DNA from: Myxococcales bacterium
GTDB taxonomy: Bacteria; Myxococcota_A; Polyangia; Haliangiales; Haliangiaceae
Direction of reading: 5' to 3'
NCBI GenBank assembly: GCA_016706545.1
Contig: JADJJK010000031.1
Span: 1 to 64,000 of the forward strand
DNA length: 64,000 bases
Part shown: positions 47,186 through 55,045 of the stretch, piece by piece
How positions within the stretch are numbered: position 1 is the stretch's first letter
Layout: every line of letters begins with the position of its first letter
Notes under the pieces: generated by a model
The model's input: the letters and a program-made list of their open reading frames with translations, nothing else
What the model was told of the DNA's origin: nothing
Database searches by the model: none
Translations under genes and position numbers: made by a program

Positions 47186-47223
47186 AAGGCGAGGTCCTGT
47201 CTCCGCTCCGAGGTGGTCTCGTC

Positions 47224-48648
47224 ATGTCCCCGTCCAGTCCTTCCACAGCCCCCGTCTCGCGCCCTTTCGACGCCGCGGTCTCTCTGCCTCCGCCCACCGC
47301 GGGGCTCGACGCTCCCCGTTCCCCTGCTGCCACGGATCTTTCAATGCCCTCCCCGACGCCCTCCCCGATGCCCTCCCCGATGGTCTCCCCGATGCCTGCC
47401 GATGCCTCGTTGTCCCCGAGCGCCTGCTCGGCGCCGCAGACCGCTCGCCTCATCACCGGGCCCGGCGTGTGGATGGAGAGTGACGCCACCGCGCAGCTCG
47501 CCGCCACGCTGAAGCTGGCGGGCTGCGTGCGCGCCGTGGGCATGCCCGACCTGCATCCGGGCAGCGGCCACCCCATCGGCGCGGCCGTCGCCACCCGCGG
47601 CGTGGTGCATCCGCACCTGATCGGCGGCGACGCCGGCTGCGGCGCGCGGCTGGTGGTCACCACCGTCGAGCGCATGGACGCAGATCGGCTGGAGCGTCGG
47701 ATCAACGACGCCTTCGATGAAGACCTGCTGGCCGCCGCGGATCCGGCCGCGCTGTTTGCGGCAGCGTGGCATCACGGCGCGCGTGGCCTGGCCGAGGTCG
47801 AGGGGCTGCCGGAGGGCCTGCGCAAGCTCGCCAGCCGGGAGCCCGCCGTCGACGAGCTCCCGGTCAGCGGCGATCTCGCGCGCTACCGGGGCTTCGAGCG
47901 CTCGCTCGGCACGATCGGCGGCGGCAACCACTTCGCCGAGGTCACGCGCGTGACCTCGGTCGCGGATAGCCAGACCGCGGCGACGCTGGGGCTGGTTCGC
48001 AACGCGCTGGTGGTGCTGGCCCACTCAGGCTCGCGGGGGCTTGGCACCGAGCTGGGCCTGGCCTGGTCGGGCGGGCCGACCGACGACGACGCGCGTCCGC
48101 TGCCGCGCTTCCTCGGCGAGCTGGCGGGGGCGTGCCGCTTCGCGCGCGCCAACCGGCTCATCCTCACGTACCGCCTGCTGGTGGCGCTGGGCGCGCTGCG
48201 CGACCACACCCTGCGCGGCGGCTTTGACATCGTCCACAACGACGTGCGCGAGGAGCAGGTGGAGGGCGCGTCGGCCTGGGTCCATCGCAAGGGCGTCGCG
48301 CCGGCGTACGCGGGCGCACCGACCATCGTGCTGGGCAGCCGCGGCGCGCCCTCCTGGATCCTGCGCGGCACCGGCGCCGAGCACGGGCTGTGCTCGGTGG
48401 CGCACGGCGCCGGTCGCCGGATGACGCGCGCGGAGGCGACCGCCAAGCTCAAGCACCGCTATCGTCGAGCGGAGCTGGCGCGCGCGGCGCTCGGCGGCCG
48501 CACCATCTGCGACGACTCCGCGCTGCTCTACGAGGAGCACCCCGACGCGTACAAGGCCATCGAGCCGGTGATCTCGGCGCTGGAGCAGGCCAAGCTCGCC
48601 ACCCGGGTGGCCGCGTTGACCCCGGTGGTCACGGTCAAGCGAGCGTGA
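47224..48648 (+). CDS. rtcB: RtcB-family RNA ligase (RtcB2-like)
   Basis: 474 residues. RtcB joins RNA 2',3'-cyclic phosphate (3'-phosphate) ends to 5'-OH ends using GTP and manganese. The ATG at 47224 is supported by GAGGTGG seven bases upstream. It adds about 74 low-complexity residues, with Pro/Ser/Met repeats from a 12-bp DNA repeat (about 47341-47400), before the normal family start ARLITGPGVWMESD. Core motifs are MPDLHPGSGHPIGAAVATRG, GGDAGCGARL (134-143), GGGNHFAEV (233-240 area), LAHSGSRGLGTELG, FDIVHNDVREEQ, WVHRKGVAP (the His is the expected guanylylation site) and VLGSRGAPSWIL. The short length and the prfH partner fit the RtcB2 class. The prfH gene follows 5 bp after the stop. Confidence 0.92.
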   Translation: MSPSSPSTAPVSRPFDAAVSLPPPTAGLDAPRSPAATDLSMPSPTPSPMPSPMVSPMPADASLSPSACSAPQTARLITGPGVWMESDATAQLAATLKLAGCVRAVGMPDLHPGSGHPIGAAVATRGVVHPHLIGGDAGCGARLVVTTVERMDADRLERRINDAFDEDLLAAADPAALFAAAWHHGARGLAEVEGLPEGLRKLASREPAVDELPVSGDLARYRGFERSLGTIGGGNHFAEVTRVTSVADSQTAATLGLVRNALVVLAHSGSRGLGTELGLAWSGGPTDDDARPLPRFLGELAGACRFARANRLILTYRLLVALGALRDHTLRGGFDIVHNDVREEQVEGASAWVHRKGVAPAYAGAPTIVLGSRGAPSWILRGTGAEHGLCSVAHGAGRRMTRAEATAKLKHRYRRAELARAALGGRTICDDSALLYEEHPDAYKAIEPVISALEQAKLATRVAALTPVVTVKRA

Positions 48649-48653
48649 GCGTC

Positions 48654-49334
48654 ATGCCGTCGCTCCAGGTCTTGCAGCTCAGCTCCGGGGTCGGCCCCGT
48701 CGAGGTTCGCCGCTTCCTCGCCGCCTTGGCCGCGCACCTCGAGGCGCTGGCGGTCTCGCGCGGCCTCGAGGTGGTGGACGTGTCGTGCCACGGCGAGCCG
48801 CTTCGCCCGCGCTCGGTCTCGCTCACGCTGCGCGGCGACGCCGCCGGGCGCCTCGCCGATCAGCTCGGCACGCATGAGCTCGTGCATCGCTTTGGCGAGC
48901 GCGGCAAGGCGGCGCGCAAGCGCTGGTTCGCCGCGGTGAGCCTGCACGCGCATGGCGCCCTGGCCCCCGGGGCGCGCCACCCTGGTGGCGGCGGGCCGCC
49001 GAGGCTCACGCCGCCGCCGCGCGACGAGCTCGAGATCACCGCTTGCCGGGCCGGGGGCCCCGGCGGTCAGCACGTCAACAAGGTCGCGACCGCGGTGCGG
49101 GTTCGGCACTTGCCCTCGGGGCTGTCGGTGCGCAGCGCCGCGGCGCGGTCGCAGAAGGCAAACCTGGACCACGCCTTGATGCGGCTGGCGGGGCTCCTGG
49201 CAGACGCCGCCGCCGCCGCCGCGCAGCGCGCCGTCCGCGCGCGTCGCCACGCGCACTACCAGGTCGTGCGCGGCCTGCCGGTGGCGAGCTACGCGCTGCA
49301 GCCCGACGGCGCGCTGACGGTGGTGCCGGCCTGA
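48654..49334 (+). CDS. prfH: peptide chain release factor H-like protein
   Basis: 226 residues. PrfH is a short release-factor homologue that lacks the stop-codon-reading domain of RF1/RF2 and is typically paired with rtcB. The N-terminal part MPSLQVLQLSSGVGPVEVRR is characteristic of the family. The KAARKRWFAAVSLH segment precedes the peptidyl-tRNA hydrolysis domain with the GGQ motif at 137-139 (TACRAGGPGGQHVNKVATAV) and VRSAAARSQKANLDHALMRL. I use the ATG at 48654; a GTG at 48645 overlapping the rtcB stop is an alternative. The likely job is to release the peptide from ribosomes whose decoding-centre rRNA has been cut, before RtcB reseals the rRNA. That mechanism is known for the family and inferred here. 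Confidence 0.9.
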   Translation: MPSLQVLQLSSGVGPVEVRRFLAALAAHLEALAVSRGLEVVDVSCHGEPLRPRSVSLTLRGDAAGRLADQLGTHELVHRFGERGKAARKRWFAAVSLHAHGALAPGARHPGGGGPPRLTPPPRDELEITACRAGGPGGQHVNKVATAVRVRHLPSGLSVRSAAARSQKANLDHALMRLAGLLADAAAAAAQRAVRARRHAHYQVVRGLPVASYALQPDGALTVVPA

Positions 49335-49377
49335 ACGCCTTGCGCTTCGTCGCCGCTCCTCGCGCTACGCTCGATAG

Positions 49378-49680
49378 TCAGTTCGACTCGCGGTCGGCGA
49401 GCGCGAACCACAGCGCGCGCGCGCTGCTGCAGCGGCGGCACTCCACGTCGAGCTTGCGGAGCTGTGGCAGCGGCCGGGTGTGCTCCAGCAAGCGGTACGA
49501 GCCGCCGCAGTGCGGACACCCCATGGCGGCCATGCGGGCCTCGATCACCGCCGCTGAGCTCACGCGCATCGCAGTGGCGGCGGAGCCACCCGGCGAAGCG
49601 GCCCACAGCCGCTCGCGCGCGGTCTCCAGGCGGCGGGCCAGCTCGGCGCGATGCTCGGCAGACAGACGTTGGCTACGCAT
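49378..49680 (-). CDS. small zinc-ribbon-like protein
   Basis: 100 residues from the ATG at 49680. A longer frame to 49854 runs through the opposite strand of a repeat and is less likely. Residues 1-55 are helical and charged (RLSAEHRAELARRLETARER). Residues about 55-90 hold two Cys pairs, MGCPHCGGSYRLLEHT and VECRRCSSARALWF, the spacing of a zinc ribbon. No catalytic part is visible. It is convergent with prfH, with 43 bp between stops. Whether it belongs to the RNA-repair module is unknown. Confidence 0.55.
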   Translation of the reverse strand: MRSQRLSAEHRAELARRLETARERLWAASPGGSAATAMRVSSAAVIEARMAAMGCPHCGGSYRLLEHTRPLPQLRKLDVECRRCSSARALWFALADRESN

Positions 49681-49799
49681 GGTCTCTAGAAGCGTAAGCC
49701 CGGCCAAGCGACGTGACCTCCTGCGCGATCGGGCAGGGCCGGTGGGCTGGCTGCCGCGCCCCTTGTTGCCCAGGCTCCTTCCCGCCGCGCCCCTCGCCC

Positions 49800-49899
49800 C
49801 GCCCCTTGCCGGACCACCTGCAGCACCCGTCGCAGCGACCGTCCCATCGTCCATCGCAGCGTCGGTCGTGACGTCCGTCGAAACCTCCGCCCATCTCGC
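49800..49899 (+). repeat. dispersed 100-bp repeat, copy A (tail of an HNH gene)
   Basis: About 92 of 100 bases match the inverse of 58874-58973. In the same frame as the HNH gene it reads RPLPDHLQHPSQRPSHRPSQ and RRS, then the same TGA and 30 further matching bases. No other part of an HNH gene is recognisable upstream, so this looks like a gene-end fragment or a separate mobile or repeated element. The rest of 49681-49908 contains no gene I can support. Confidence 0.8.
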
Positions 49900-49908
49900 T
49901 CGAACTGG

Positions 49909-50586
49909 TTAGCTCAGCACGCCCAGGCGCAAGAACCGCTCGGACATCATCTGCACGCGCGCGTCGTTCATGATCCAGGTGTGCGTGGCGTCGACCTCGG
50001 CGAAGGCGCTCATGCCCTCGAGCTTGGTCTCACGCACGGCCACCGTGCCGTCGTTGGCCTCGTCGCGCGAGAAGCGCCGGCCGATGGTCCAGCTCGTGGG
50101 GTTGTGCAGCGCGAAGCGGCGGGTCCCGGCGATCACCGCGAACGGCGCTGGCGGCAGCGGCCAGGCCGGTGGCAACGAGGCCAGGCCGCGGCCGGCGGGC
50201 CCAAAGAACCAGCCAAAGAACGGGTTGTCGATGAGGCCGGCGGCCAGCGTGCTGCCCTGGTTGGGCGGCGCCAGCATGACGATGCGCTTCCAGCGCAGCC
50301 TCGGATCGCGCAGGTGGCGAACGATGATGCCGCCCATCGAGTGGGTCACCGCGTAGAGCGGGCGGTCGCCAGCGGCGGCCAAGAGCCACTCGGTGACCTG
50401 CGCCGCCAGCTCTTCGATCGGCTGGCTGCGCGAGGGATAGCTCTTGGCCCAGGTCTCCCAGCCCGCGTGGCGCAGGTGCGCCGCCAGCTTGGCCATGGAG
50501 GTGTGCCGCCGCGCCAGCCCGTGCAAGAGCACCACCAGCGGGCGCGGCCCGTCCCCTACTCCGGTCGGATCATGGCGAGAGGTCAT
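49909..50586 (-). CDS. alpha/beta-hydrolase (lipase/esterase-like)
   Basis: 225 residues. It has the strand-HG motif PLVVLLHGLARRHTSMAKL, the nucleophile elbow AVTHSMGGIIV with Ser83, and a late acid and His in DEANDGTVAVRETKL and EVDATHTWIMND. This is the usual order of a Ser-Asp-His triad. The pattern is close to small bacterial lipases/esterases that act on lipids or short acyl esters. No signal peptide is present. The gene overlaps the end of the acyltransferase gene by 17 bp, so the two are probably one transcript and may act in the same lipid pathway. Confidence 0.85.
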   Translation of the reverse strand: MTSRHDPTGVGDGPRPLVVLLHGLARRHTSMAKLAAHLRHAGWETWAKSYPSRSQPIEELAAQVTEWLLAAAGDRPLYAVTHSMGGIIVRHLRDPRLRWKRIVMLAPPNQGSTLAAGLIDNPFFGWFFGPAGRGLASLPPAWPLPPAPFAVIAGTRRFALHNPTSWTIGRRFSRDEANDGTVAVRETKLEGMSAFAEVDATHTWIMNDARVQMMSERFLRLGVLS

Positions 50587-52156
50587 CCTGGTTCCTGTCT
50601 GATGCTGGCGCAGCGTTCGCGACGCCCGCCTCGCTCGTCTCGCCCGCGACGCCCGCCTCGCTCGCCTCGCCCGTCCGCTGGGCCGTCCCTGCGGCCACCG
50701 CCTCGGCCACGCGCCGCGGATGCTCGGGGGGAAATAGCAGCGCCAGGTCCGCTGGCCGCACCTGGTTGACCACGCCGATCACCTCGGCGACGAGCTGGGC
50801 GCGCTGGGCGCGCAGTCGAACGACCTCCTTGCGGAAGCGCAGCCGCCGCAGCAGCGTGCCCAGCGCGCGCCGCACCAGGCGGAAGCGGTCCAGCACGCGC
50901 AGCGTGGCCCAGCCAGAGAGCGGCAGCACGGCGGCGGCCAGGAGTGCCCACTGCCAGCCCACGCGCCAGCCGATCACCAGGACCGCCACGACGTACGACG
51001 CCATCGCTAGCAAGAGCCCGATGAGCAGCTTGGTGGTGGCGACCACGTCCTTGCGCGGCGTCAAGCGCTTGCCGGCGATGCGCGCGAACAGCACGGTCGG
51101 CAGGTGGAGCGGCGCTCCGGGCGCGGTCATCGGCAGCCAGAATGCCACCAGGCTGACGTGCCGCGCCAGCCGCACGCCGATCTCCAGCTTGGAGAGATCT
51201 CTTGCCAGCTCGCGGTCGGTGATGCCCAGTTCGTCCAGCTCCTGCTGGTACGCGCGAACCTTGGTCATGGTGCTGACGACCCTCGGATCGTCGGCCACCT
51301 TTGGGTAGGCGGTGTTGAAGCGCCGGGCCAGCTCCACCCGCTCCTCGATGCTGATCTCCTGCGGCTGATACAGGCGACGCACCACGTCGAGCGCGCGCAC
51401 GGTGTCCCAGTCTGGCGCGTTGATGGTGAGGCGGCGCAGGGCCAGATCCAGCGAGCTGGTCAACGCGCGCACGCGCTCCGGCGAGTCCAGCGCCGAGCCG
51501 GCGGCGGCGCTCGCCGCGGGCTCGGGCGCCGCGTCGGGCTTGGGCGCTGCCGGGAGCTTCGCGCCTCCGGCCGCCGCCAGCAGCGAGGCCTCCAGCGCCG
51601 CCTCGTCGGCGCCGTCTATCACGATCGGCTCGGCGTACTGCACCATGACGCGGCTGCGGAAGCGCTTGGGGTGGATGAAGGTCAGCCCGCAAGGGACGAT
51701 GGACACGGGGCCCTTGCAGTGCGCGGCGCCGCCCAGCGCCAGCCTCGCGGCGCCGGTCTTGAGCTTGGCCAGCTCCGAGCGGTCGTGGGACAGCCCCTCG
51801 GGGAAGATCCCGATGGCGCCGCCGCCACCGAGCACCTGGAACATCGCGGTGAACGCGGCGTCGTTGTCGACCTTGCCGCTGCCATGATCGTCCCGGCGCG
51901 CCACCGGCACCGCCCCGACCCCGCGCAGCACCATGCGCAAGAGTCGGCTGGAGAACAGGGTGTCCTTGGCTGCGAAATGAACCTTTCGCCCACACGTGGT
52001 GATGATGAGGACTGGATCGATCAAAGAGTTGGGGTGGTTGCCTGCAAAGATCACCGGGCCAGTCACCGGCACATGCTCCAGCCCGACCACCTCGACCTGC
52101 CGGAAAAAGACTCTGGTGATGAGGCCGAGAAACCATTGAAGCACTCGGTACGTCAT
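50570..52156 (-). CDS. glycerol-phosphate acyltransferase-like protein (PlsC fold)
   Basis: 528 residues. An N-terminal acyltransferase domain has block I NHPNSLIDPVL (His41 and Asp47, with five residues between them as in the Gpt2/Sct1-type enzymes rather than HX4D), block II GAVPVARRDDHGSGK, and block III IFPEGLSHDRSELAKLKTGA. It transfers acyl chains to glycerol-3-phosphate or lysophosphatidate at the membrane. The C-terminal half is alpha-helical with two membrane spans (LLIGLLLAMASYVVAVLVIG, WQWALLAAAVLPLSGWATL). The extreme C-terminus has SEAGVAGE-type repeats from a short DNA repeat and overlaps the hydrolase gene. AGGA lies 11 bases before the start. Confidence 0.87.
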   Translation of the reverse strand: MTYRVLQWFLGLITRVFFRQVEVVGLEHVPVTGPVIFAGNHPNSLIDPVLIITTCGRKVHFAAKDTLFSSRLLRMVLRGVGAVPVARRDDHGSGKVDNDAAFTAMFQVLGGGGAIGIFPEGLSHDRSELAKLKTGAARLALGGAAHCKGPVSIVPCGLTFIHPKRFRSRVMVQYAEPIVIDGADEAALEASLLAAAGGAKLPAAPKPDAAPEPAASAAAGSALDSPERVRALTSSLDLALRRLTINAPDWDTVRALDVVRRLYQPQEISIEERVELARRFNTAYPKVADDPRVVSTMTKVRAYQQELDELGITDRELARDLSKLEIGVRLARHVSLVAFWLPMTAPGAPLHLPTVLFARIAGKRLTPRKDVVATTKLLIGLLLAMASYVVAVLVIGWRVGWQWALLAAAVLPLSGWATLRVLDRFRLVRRALGTLLRRLRFRKEVVRLRAQRAQLVAEVIGVVNQVRPADLALLFPPEHPRRVAEAVAAGTAQRTGEASEAGVAGETSEAGVANAAPASDRNQDDLSP

Positions 52157-52285
52157 CTGCGTCGATCCTACTGCGAATCACCAGCCAGCCACAGCGCCGC
52201 TGGGGGCAGCTTGCAAAGAAGTGTGTCGGTCGCCTTGTCCGCTTGCGTCATTGTCTGAGGCGGGCCGGGTCCTGTGGGCCGCGCC

Positions 52286-52320
52286 GGTCGGCACGGTCGG
52301 CACGGTCGGCACGGTCGGCC
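52286..52320. repeat. 9-bp tandem repeat GGTCGGCAC, 4 copies
   Basis: Three full copies and one nearly full copy lie in the 214-bp divergent region before the vault-protein-like gene. No other feature is visible in that region. Confidence 0.85.
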
Positions 52321-52370
52321 GGGGACTTCGTCCGGCAGCGGCCGTCCCGGGCTGCTATACCCAGCGGGCG

Positions 52371-54929
52371 ATGGATGATCGAAACAACAAACGGGATCTT
52401 GTGCTCGCGCCTAGCGAGTATGCGTACATGCAGGACGTCACCAAGGGGATCGTGAAGACGTATACCGGCCCCACGGTGATAAACCCGACCGCGCAGGAGC
52501 GGCCGGTGGTGTTTCAGCCAGGGCGCAAGATCTTTGAGCCATGCTCCCTCGAGCAAGCGGTGCAGCAGATCGCGATCGCCCCCGAGGGCTACTACCTCAT
52601 CCTCAAGAACCCCTCGATCAAGGATGACCATCCAAACCCAGGCGGCGTCTATCCGTCGCCGGATCTGGAGGTGGGGCGCAAGATCAACATCACCGGGCCG
52701 TGCGCGTTCGCGCTGTGGCCGGGGCAGATGGTCAAGCTGGTGCAAGGCCACCACCTGCGCTCCAACCAGTACCTCCTGGTCCGCATCTACAACGAGGACG
52801 AGGCCCGCAAGAACTGGGGCAAGGCGATCATCAAGCCGGCGGCGTCGGAGGGCGACGCTGCTGCCTCGGCGCCTGCGCCAGCGCGCGCGCCGGCTGACCT
52901 GACGGTGGGCAAGCTGCTCATCATCAAGGGCACCGAGGTCTCGTTCTACATCCCGCCGACCGGCGTGGGCGTGGTGCCGGACGAGGCCGGCAACTGGGTG
53001 CGCGACGCGCTCACCCTCGAGCGGCTGGAGTACTGCATCCTCGTCGATCAGAACGGCAAGAAGCGCTACGAGCGCGGGCCGCAGGTGGTGTTCCCCGAGC
53101 CCACCGAGGCGTTCCTCACCAAGGACGGCGCGCGCAAGTTCCGCGCGGTCGAGCTCAACGAGATCCAGGGCCTGCACGTCAAGGTGATCGCGCCGTACGC
53201 GGAGCACGGCCGCGACTACAAGGAAGGGGATGAGCTGTTCATCACCGGCAAGGAGACCGCGATCTACTTCCCGCGCGAGGAGCACTCGCTGGTGCGCTAC
53301 GACGGGCGCGAGAAGCACTTCGCGGTGGCGGTGCCAGCCGGCGAGGGGCGGTACGTGATGAACCGCAAGACCGGCGCCATCCGCATGGTGCATGGGCCGG
53401 CCATGCTGCTGCCCAACCCGGTGGATGAGGTGATCGTGCGCCGGGTGCTCGGCGACCGCGAGTGCATGACCTGGTACCCGGGGAACGTCGACGCGCTGGC
53501 GTACAACCGCTCGCTGCGCCAGCTCGACGACGGCGGCGGTCGCATCGGCGCGGTGTCCGAGGGCGAGGTGCAGAAGCAGAAGGGCCAGCGCGCCGCGGTG
53601 GCCCAGCAGGTGGCGATGGGCCCCGGCGCCGCAGAGGCAGCGGCGGCCGGACAGGCGCTGGACCGCAGCAACTCGTATACCCGGCCGCGCACGCTCATCT
53701 TCAACACCAAGTACGAGGGTGTGCCCTCGATGTCGGTGTGGGTTGGCTACGCGGTGCTGGTGGTGGACAAGCAGGGCCACCGCCGGGTGGAGCAGGGGCC
53801 CAAGAACCTCCTGCTCGAATACGACGAGACGCTGGAGGTGGTGCAGCTCTCCACCGGCACGCCCAAGACCTCGGACCGGCTGGTGGAGACCGTGTTCCTG
53901 CGCGTGCTCAACAACAAGGTGAGCGATCGCTGCATCGTCGAGACCGCGGATCACGTGGCGGTGACGCTCGGCTACTCCATGCGGGTGAGCTTCGAGGGCG
54001 AGCCTCTGCGCTGGTTCGAGGTGGAGAACTACGTCAAGTTCCTCTGCGACCACGTGCGCTCCGTGCTCAAGGGCGCGGTCAAGAAGCACAACATCGAGTA
54101 CTTCTACGCGCAGTCGGTGGAGATCATCCGCGACACCATCCTGGGCAAGGCCAGCGAGCCGGACGGTGGGGCCGCCGGGGCCAGCAAGGCCGGCGACGGC
54201 GCCGACAAGGTGCCGCGCTCGGGCATGAAGTTCGCCGAGAACGGCATGCGCATCACCGACATCGAGATCCTCGAGGTGCAGATCGACCACGAGCAGATCT
54301 CCGAGCTGCTGGGCGAGGCGCAGCACGAGGCGGTGGCGGCCAACGTCGCGCTCCTGCGCGCGCGGCGCAGCCTGGACATGACGGAGAAGCGCGAGGCCAT
54401 CGCCCGCGGCGAGGCGGAGGCGCGGGCCGAGACCGCGCGCCGCCTGGCCGAGCTGGAGGTGGCGGCCACCTCCGACCGGCTGCGGGTGGCCCTCGCCAGC
54501 GCGCAGTCCGAGCTGGAGCACGCCGAGGCGCAGAAGGCGACCGCGGCGGCGCGCAACGCCGTCACCGACACCGACCACGCCGCGGAGCTCGCCCGTCAGC
54601 GCAGCGCCAGCGAGCTGCAGACCGAGTTCGCGACCGCGCAGCAGAAGCTGGTGCTGGAGGCGATGAAGGCCGAGGTCGAGGCCGCGGTGCAGCGCTTTGG
54701 CGCCGCGCAGTCCGGCTTCAGCGAGGCGCTGCTGGCGCTGTCCAACCAGGAGGTGCTGGCCAAGGTGGCCGAGGCCATGAGCGTGCAGGCCTTCGTCGGC
54801 GGCAAGACCTTGACCGACGTCATCGACAAGGTGTTCGCCGGCTCGCCGCTCGCCGGGCTGATGGACCGGGTCAAGAGCCGGGTCGCCAGCGGCAGCAATG
54901 GGGAGAGCCTGACCTTGCCCAACGGCTAG
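52371..54929 (+). CDS. bacterial major vault protein homologue
   Basis: 852 residues from the ATG at 52371 (human MVP: 893). Residues about 20-400 look like a row of MVP beta-repeats: GPTVINPTAQERPVVFQPGR, YCILVDQNGKKRYERGPQVV, the paired LHVKVIAPYAEHGRDYKEGD ending GDELFITGKETAIY, and GRYVMNRKTGAIRMVHGPAM. Residues about 435-645 match the SPFH-like shoulder, including VLVVDKQGHRRVEQGPKNLL, VVQLSTGTPK, CIVETADHVAVTLGYSMRV and SVEIIRDTILG, followed by FAENGMRITDIEILEVQI. Residues about 645-800 are the long Ala/Glu/Arg cap helix, and a short C-terminal cap follows. In eukaryotes 78 copies form the hollow vault particle. Domain order and length agree throughout. Assembly in bacteria and cargo are unknown. 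No signal peptide is present; the only neighbour is a divergent acyltransferase. Confidence 0.9.
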   Translation: MDDRNNKRDLVLAPSEYAYMQDVTKGIVKTYTGPTVINPTAQERPVVFQPGRKIFEPCSLEQAVQQIAIAPEGYYLILKNPSIKDDHPNPGGVYPSPDLEVGRKINITGPCAFALWPGQMVKLVQGHHLRSNQYLLVRIYNEDEARKNWGKAIIKPAASEGDAAASAPAPARAPADLTVGKLLIIKGTEVSFYIPPTGVGVVPDEAGNWVRDALTLERLEYCILVDQNGKKRYERGPQVVFPEPTEAFLTKDGARKFRAVELNEIQGLHVKVIAPYAEHGRDYKEGDELFITGKETAIYFPREEHSLVRYDGREKHFAVAVPAGEGRYVMNRKTGAIRMVHGPAMLLPNPVDEVIVRRVLGDRECMTWYPGNVDALAYNRSLRQLDDGGGRIGAVSEGEVQKQKGQRAAVAQQVAMGPGAAEAAAAGQALDRSNSYTRPRTLIFNTKYEGVPSMSVWVGYAVLVVDKQGHRRVEQGPKNLLLEYDETLEVVQLSTGTPKTSDRLVETVFLRVLNNKVSDRCIVETADHVAVTLGYSMRVSFEGEPLRWFEVENYVKFLCDHVRSVLKGAVKKHNIEYFYAQSVEIIRDTILGKASEPDGGAAGASKAGDGADKVPRSGMKFAENGMRITDIEILEVQIDHEQISELLGEAQHEAVAANVALLRARRSLDMTEKREAIARGEAEARAETARRLAELEVAATSDRLRVALASAQSELEHAEAQKATAAARNAVTDTDHAAELARQRSASELQTEFATAQQKLVLEAMKAEVEAAVQRFGAAQSGFSEALLALSNQEVLAKVAEAMSVQAFVGGKTLTDVIDKVFAGSPLAGLMDRVKSRVASGSNGESLTLPNG

Positions 54930-54979
54930 CGTCGGGACGGCGTGCGTCGGCTGCGGCAGCGTGCGTCGGCCGCGGCGGT

Positions 54980-55002
54980 GCGCGCGCGCGGTGGCGCGCG
55001 CG
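54980..55002. terminator. GC hairpin between convergent genes
   Basis: A CGCGCGCG stem with a GGTGG loop lies in the 116 bp between the vault-protein-like gene and the cytochrome gene. It could end transcription in both directions. There is no T-run, so the call is weak. Confidence 0.25.
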
Positions 55003-55045
55003 GCTTGCAGCCCACTGCAGCCCGCCGTGGCCACCGGCCGCTGGC

